From positions 1 through 14,002 of the forward strand of contig CAZECE010000044.1 in assembly GCA_964510525.1 (NCBI GenBank): a stretch of DNA of 14,002 nucleotides. Reading direction: 5' to 3'. The notes under the pieces are model-generated. The model was not told where the DNA came from and searched no databases. It was given only the letters and a program-made list of their open reading frames with translations. This stretch comes from CAZECE01 sp964510525. GTDB lineage: Bacteria; Pseudomonadota; Gammaproteobacteria; Pseudomonadales; JANQJO01. A program made the position numbers and the translations under genes. Positions 11,220 through 14,002 of the stretch are shown piece by piece (position 1 is the stretch's first letter; every line of letters starts with the position of its first letter).

Positions 11220-13870
11220 CAGAAGTTCCAGCACCTGAACAACATACTCCCGTTAAGCGCCCCTCCGTTAAGCACACACCGATGATGCAACAATATTTGA
11301 GCATCAAGCAAGGCCATCCGGACGTGTTGGTATTTTACAGGATGGGGGATTTTTACGAATTATTTTTTGAGGACGCCAGTAAAGCCGCCGCTTTATTGGA
11401 CATTACGCTGACCCAGCGTGGGCACTCAAATGGGGAACCCATTCCGATGGCGGGTATTCCGGTGCAAGCCTTGGAGAATTACTTGGCTCGCTTGGTCAAG
11501 CTTGGAGAGTCGGTTGCCATTTGTGAGCAAGTGGGCGAACCGGGGCTGCAAAAAGGCCCTGTTGAACGCAAGGTGGTGCGCGTGGTGACGCCTGGAACTG
11601 TAACCGATGAAGCTTTGTTGGAAGGCCATCGTGATACCTGGGTGTGTGCGTTATCTCGTCACAAAAAGCGCTGGGGGTTTGCGGCGTTGAATTTAAGCTG
11701 CGGTCAATTCAGTTGCTTTGAATCGGAAGAGGCGGCGAGTATTCAAGCGCAACTGGAGCGGTTTGACCCGGCGGAACTGTTGTTGCCAGAGTTGCCCATC
11801 CGGCAAACAGAGGATCCTTATGGGGCGATTGTTGGCGAGCCGTCATCGCGTTTGTCTCAAAAAGTACGGTATTGGTCCAACGTGCATTTTGAAACCGAAA
11901 CGGCGAAACGATTATTGTGCGATCATTATCAAGTGCAAACCTTGGATGGGTTTGGTTGCGAAGCTTTGTTAGCTGCTCAGGCGGCCGCCGGTGGCGTGCT
12001 GCATTATTGTAAGACCATGCAGCAGGCCAGCCTGGTGCATTTGGAGCCGTTAAAGGTTGAGTTGACGAGTAACACCGTAACAATGGATCAAGTGACCCAG
12101 CGAAATTTGGAGTTGGTGCAGACCTTAGCGGGTGAGTCACAAAACACGCTGGCTTGGGTGTTGGATCGCTGTCAGACCCCGATGGGCAGTCGTTTGTTGC
12201 GTCGCTGGTTAATGACGCCGTCGCTTGATAACGCGGTGGTTGATAATCGTTTGCAGTCGGTGGCCACTTTATTGCAGCAGTTTGCGTTTGAAGAGGTGCA
12301 GCCGTTGTTACGACGCGTGGGCGATCTGGAGCGTATTCTGACGCGAGTGGCGTTGTTGAGTGCTAAGCCGCGTGATTTGGAGCGCATGCGGCTGGCTTTA
12401 GAGGTCTTGCCTGAGTTGCAACAGTGGCTGGCATCGAAGCCTTGGGATTTGCAAAAGTCTGGTTCGTGTTTGCAGGCGGTAGCGACATTACCGAATTTTC
12501 AGGACATCGCTTTGTTGCTGAAAAAAGCCATTGTTGAAAACCCGCCGATGACGACGCGTGATGGCGGGGTCATTGCACCTGGATTTGATGCAGAGCTGGA
12601 TGAGCTGTTGGCGCTGCAACAAAACAGCACTGATTATTTATCTGAATTGGAAGTTCGAGAGCGTGAGCGCACAGGAATTCATACGTTAAAAGTTGGCTTC
12701 AATCGGGTGCATGGGTATTTTATTGAAATTTCGAAGGCGTTAGCGAAAGACGCGCCCACCGAATACATACGACGTCAGACGCTTAAAAATGCTGAGCGTT
12801 TTATTACACCGGAACTGAAAACGTTTGAAGACAAGGTGCTGAGTGCGAAAAGCCGGGCGCTCGCACGTGAAAAGGTGCTGTATGACGCGATTTTGAAGCA
12901 GTTACTCGAGCCCATAGTTGCGTTGCAACGCACGGCAAAGTTATTGGGTGAGTTGGATGTGCTGACCAATTTTGCGGCCCGTGCCGATGCGTTGAATTGG
13001 TCCCGGCCAGAGTTATCAGCGGATTTGTGTTTATCCATCAAAGAGGGGCGCCACCCGGTGGTGGAAGCGGTTTCCGCAACGCCTTTTACGCCGAACGATA
13101 TTGAGCTGGACCAGCAGCGAAAACTGCTGTTGATTACTGGGCCTAATATGGGCGGTAAGTCGACGTATATGCGTCAGACGGCCTTGATGGTGGTGTTGGC
13201 TCGAATTGGCAGCTATGTGCCGGCGACGCACGCCGTTGTTGGGTGTATTGATCGGCTGTTTACTCGTATTGGCTCGGCCGATGATTTAGCGGGTGGGCGA
13301 TCGACGTTTATGGTGGAGATGGCTGAAACCGCGTTTATTTTAAACAATGCCACGCCGAACAGTTTGGTGTTGATGGATGAAATTGGTCGAGGCACCAGCA
13401 CGTACGATGGCTTGTCGTTGGCGTATGCCTGCGCACATTATCTGGCGTATAAAAGTAAGGCGTTTACCTTGTTCGCAACCCACTATTTTGAATTAACACA
13501 ATTGGCAGAACAGAATGACACCATCGTCAACGTGCATTTGAGTGCGCAAATGCACCAAGGGCAGCTGATTTTCTTGCATCAGGTGCAAGACGGTGCTGCG
13601 AGCAAAAGTTATGGATTGCAGGTGGCGCAATTGGCAGGCGTGCCGAATGAAGTCATTCATTTGGCGAACCAAAAATTAGCATCGTTAGAAGAAGATGCCC
13701 CACATGCGACCGATACATTGGCCCCGGAGCGCCCGTTGACGCAAGTGGATATGTTTGCAGAGCAGTTGCCGGCGGCATTGTTGGGGTATTTAGATGCGAT
13801 CGATCCGGATAGCTTAACGCCTCGACAGGCTTTGGATCACCTTTATCAGTTGATGAAGTTACGGCATTAG
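11216..13870 (+). CDS. mutS: MutS DNA mismatch-recognition ATPase
   Basis: The 884-residue protein is a full-length MutS. The mismatch-reading motif GDFYELF holds F46 and E48 (E. coli F36/E38). The connector, lever and clamp domains follow (about 140-590). The ATPase has Walker A GPNMGGKST (642-650), Walker B LVLMDE (717-722) followed by IGRGTSTYDG, and FATHYFELT. The C-terminal QALDHLYQLM helix is the usual tetramer end. MutS finds mismatches and recruits MutL. I chose ATG 11216; a TTG at 11192 is in frame but lies in the leader repeat. The N-terminus is about ten residues longer than in E. coli, with a 15-bp-spaced duplicated motif (CCGTTAAGC at 11250 and 11265) giving PVKR/SVKH before HTPMMQQYL. 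Confidence 0.98.
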   Translation: MTEVPAPEQHTPVKRPSVKHTPMMQQYLSIKQGHPDVLVFYRMGDFYELFFEDASKAAALLDITLTQRGHSNGEPIPMAGIPVQALENYLARLVKLGESVAICEQVGEPGLQKGPVERKVVRVVTPGTVTDEALLEGHRDTWVCALSRHKKRWGFAALNLSCGQFSCFESEEAASIQAQLERFDPAELLLPELPIRQTEDPYGAIVGEPSSRLSQKVRYWSNVHFETETAKRLLCDHYQVQTLDGFGCEALLAAQAAAGGVLHYCKTMQQASLVHLEPLKVELTSNTVTMDQVTQRNLELVQTLAGESQNTLAWVLDRCQTPMGSRLLRRWLMTPSLDNAVVDNRLQSVATLLQQFAFEEVQPLLRRVGDLERILTRVALLSAKPRDLERMRLALEVLPELQQWLASKPWDLQKSGSCLQAVATLPNFQDIALLLKKAIVENPPMTTRDGGVIAPGFDAELDELLALQQNSTDYLSELEVRERERTGIHTLKVGFNRVHGYFIEISKALAKDAPTEYIRRQTLKNAERFITPELKTFEDKVLSAKSRALAREKVLYDAILKQLLEPIVALQRTAKLLGELDVLTNFAARADALNWSRPELSADLCLSIKEGRHPVVEAVSATPFTPNDIELDQQRKLLLITGPNMGGKSTYMRQTALMVVLARIGSYVPATHAVVGCIDRLFTRIGSADDLAGGRSTFMVEMAETAFILNNATPNSLVLMDEIGRGTSTYDGLSLAYACAHYLAYKSKAFTLFATHYFELTQLAEQNDTIVNVHLSAQMHQGQLIFLHQVQDGAASKSYGLQVAQLAGVPNEVIHLANQKLASLEEDAPHATDTLAPERPLTQVDMFAEQLPAALLGYLDAIDPDSLTPRQALDHLYQLMKLRH

Positions 13871-13884
13871 CAGCGTGATTAGAT

Positions 13885-13921
13885 GGCTTTGATTTAAAGA
13901 GGCTTTGGCCTAAATCATGCC
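13885..13921 (+). terminator. Hairpin after mutS, possible terminator
   Basis: The outer arms GGC-TGATTTA and TAAATCA-TGCC and the inner AGGC-TTTG-GCC form a layered hairpin starting 14 nt past the mutS stop codon. No proper T-run follows, so termination is uncertain. The rest of the window to 14002 holds no recognised gene; it ends in an AT-rich stretch and AAGGGG, which may lead into a gene beyond the edge. Confidence 0.35.
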
Positions 13922-14002
13922 TTCCTTGAAGATCATTTTGAGTGCAGTCGTTATTGTGAGCAGTTATTGAAAGTCACTCGGTGTTAATAAAAAGGGGTAG
14001 CT

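Noticed and set aside
11709..12140. Minus-strand ORF of 143 codons opposite mutS
   Set aside because: Shadow of mutS; the Pro/Thr-rich composition is typical of antisense reading.

Overview
The window reads as chromosomal DNA of a gammaproteobacterium. MutS, RecA, PncC and SufB all resemble gammaproteobacterial family members, base composition is moderate, and spacing is compact. A marine Oceanospirillales/Alteromonadales-like host is only a guess. No CRISPR array, tRNA, rRNA, insertion sequence or phage gene was recognised. Nearly everything is housekeeping; the less expected material lies between the genes and in small repeats inside them.

Layout. Bases 1-519 hold no convincing gene: possible frame-broken coding remnants, one doubtful ORF and a strong hairpin. 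From 6949 down to 520 (minus strand) runs a SUF iron-sulfur assembly operon in the order sufB-sufC-sufD-sufS-sufU-sufA-sufT. It has a plausible sigma70-type promoter and a palindromic element at the expected transcription start. SufS removes sulfur from cysteine, SufU accepts or relays it, SufBC2D is the ATP-driven scaffold, and SufA and SufT handle carriage and maturation. No sufE and no regulator gene (iscR/sufR) lies in the window.

Upstream sits a membrane-anchored M23 peptidase (minus), divergent from a DciA/DUF721 helicase-loader gene (plus). Beyond dciA is a short minus-strand gene that repeats only the N-terminal anchor of the M23 protein together with its upstream DNA, so it is a partial duplication. 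Then come recA (minus, with a well-formed LexA box over its promoter), pncC (minus) and, divergently, mutS (plus). A 62-bp imperfect palindrome follows recA where recX often lies.

Two patterns stand out. First, short tandem repeats (12, 14, 15 and 17 bp units) recur in at least six places: inside sufU, sufC, sufD and pncC (in frame, at loops or tails) and in the leaders of recA and mutS. Second, the mutS leader repeat creates a chain of mini-ORFs whose stop codons overlap the next start, ending exactly on the mutS ATG. I did not find a clearly new multi-gene system. The best leads are the mutS leader, the partial M23 duplication with its shared upstream dyad, and the 80-nt sufA/sufT overlap.
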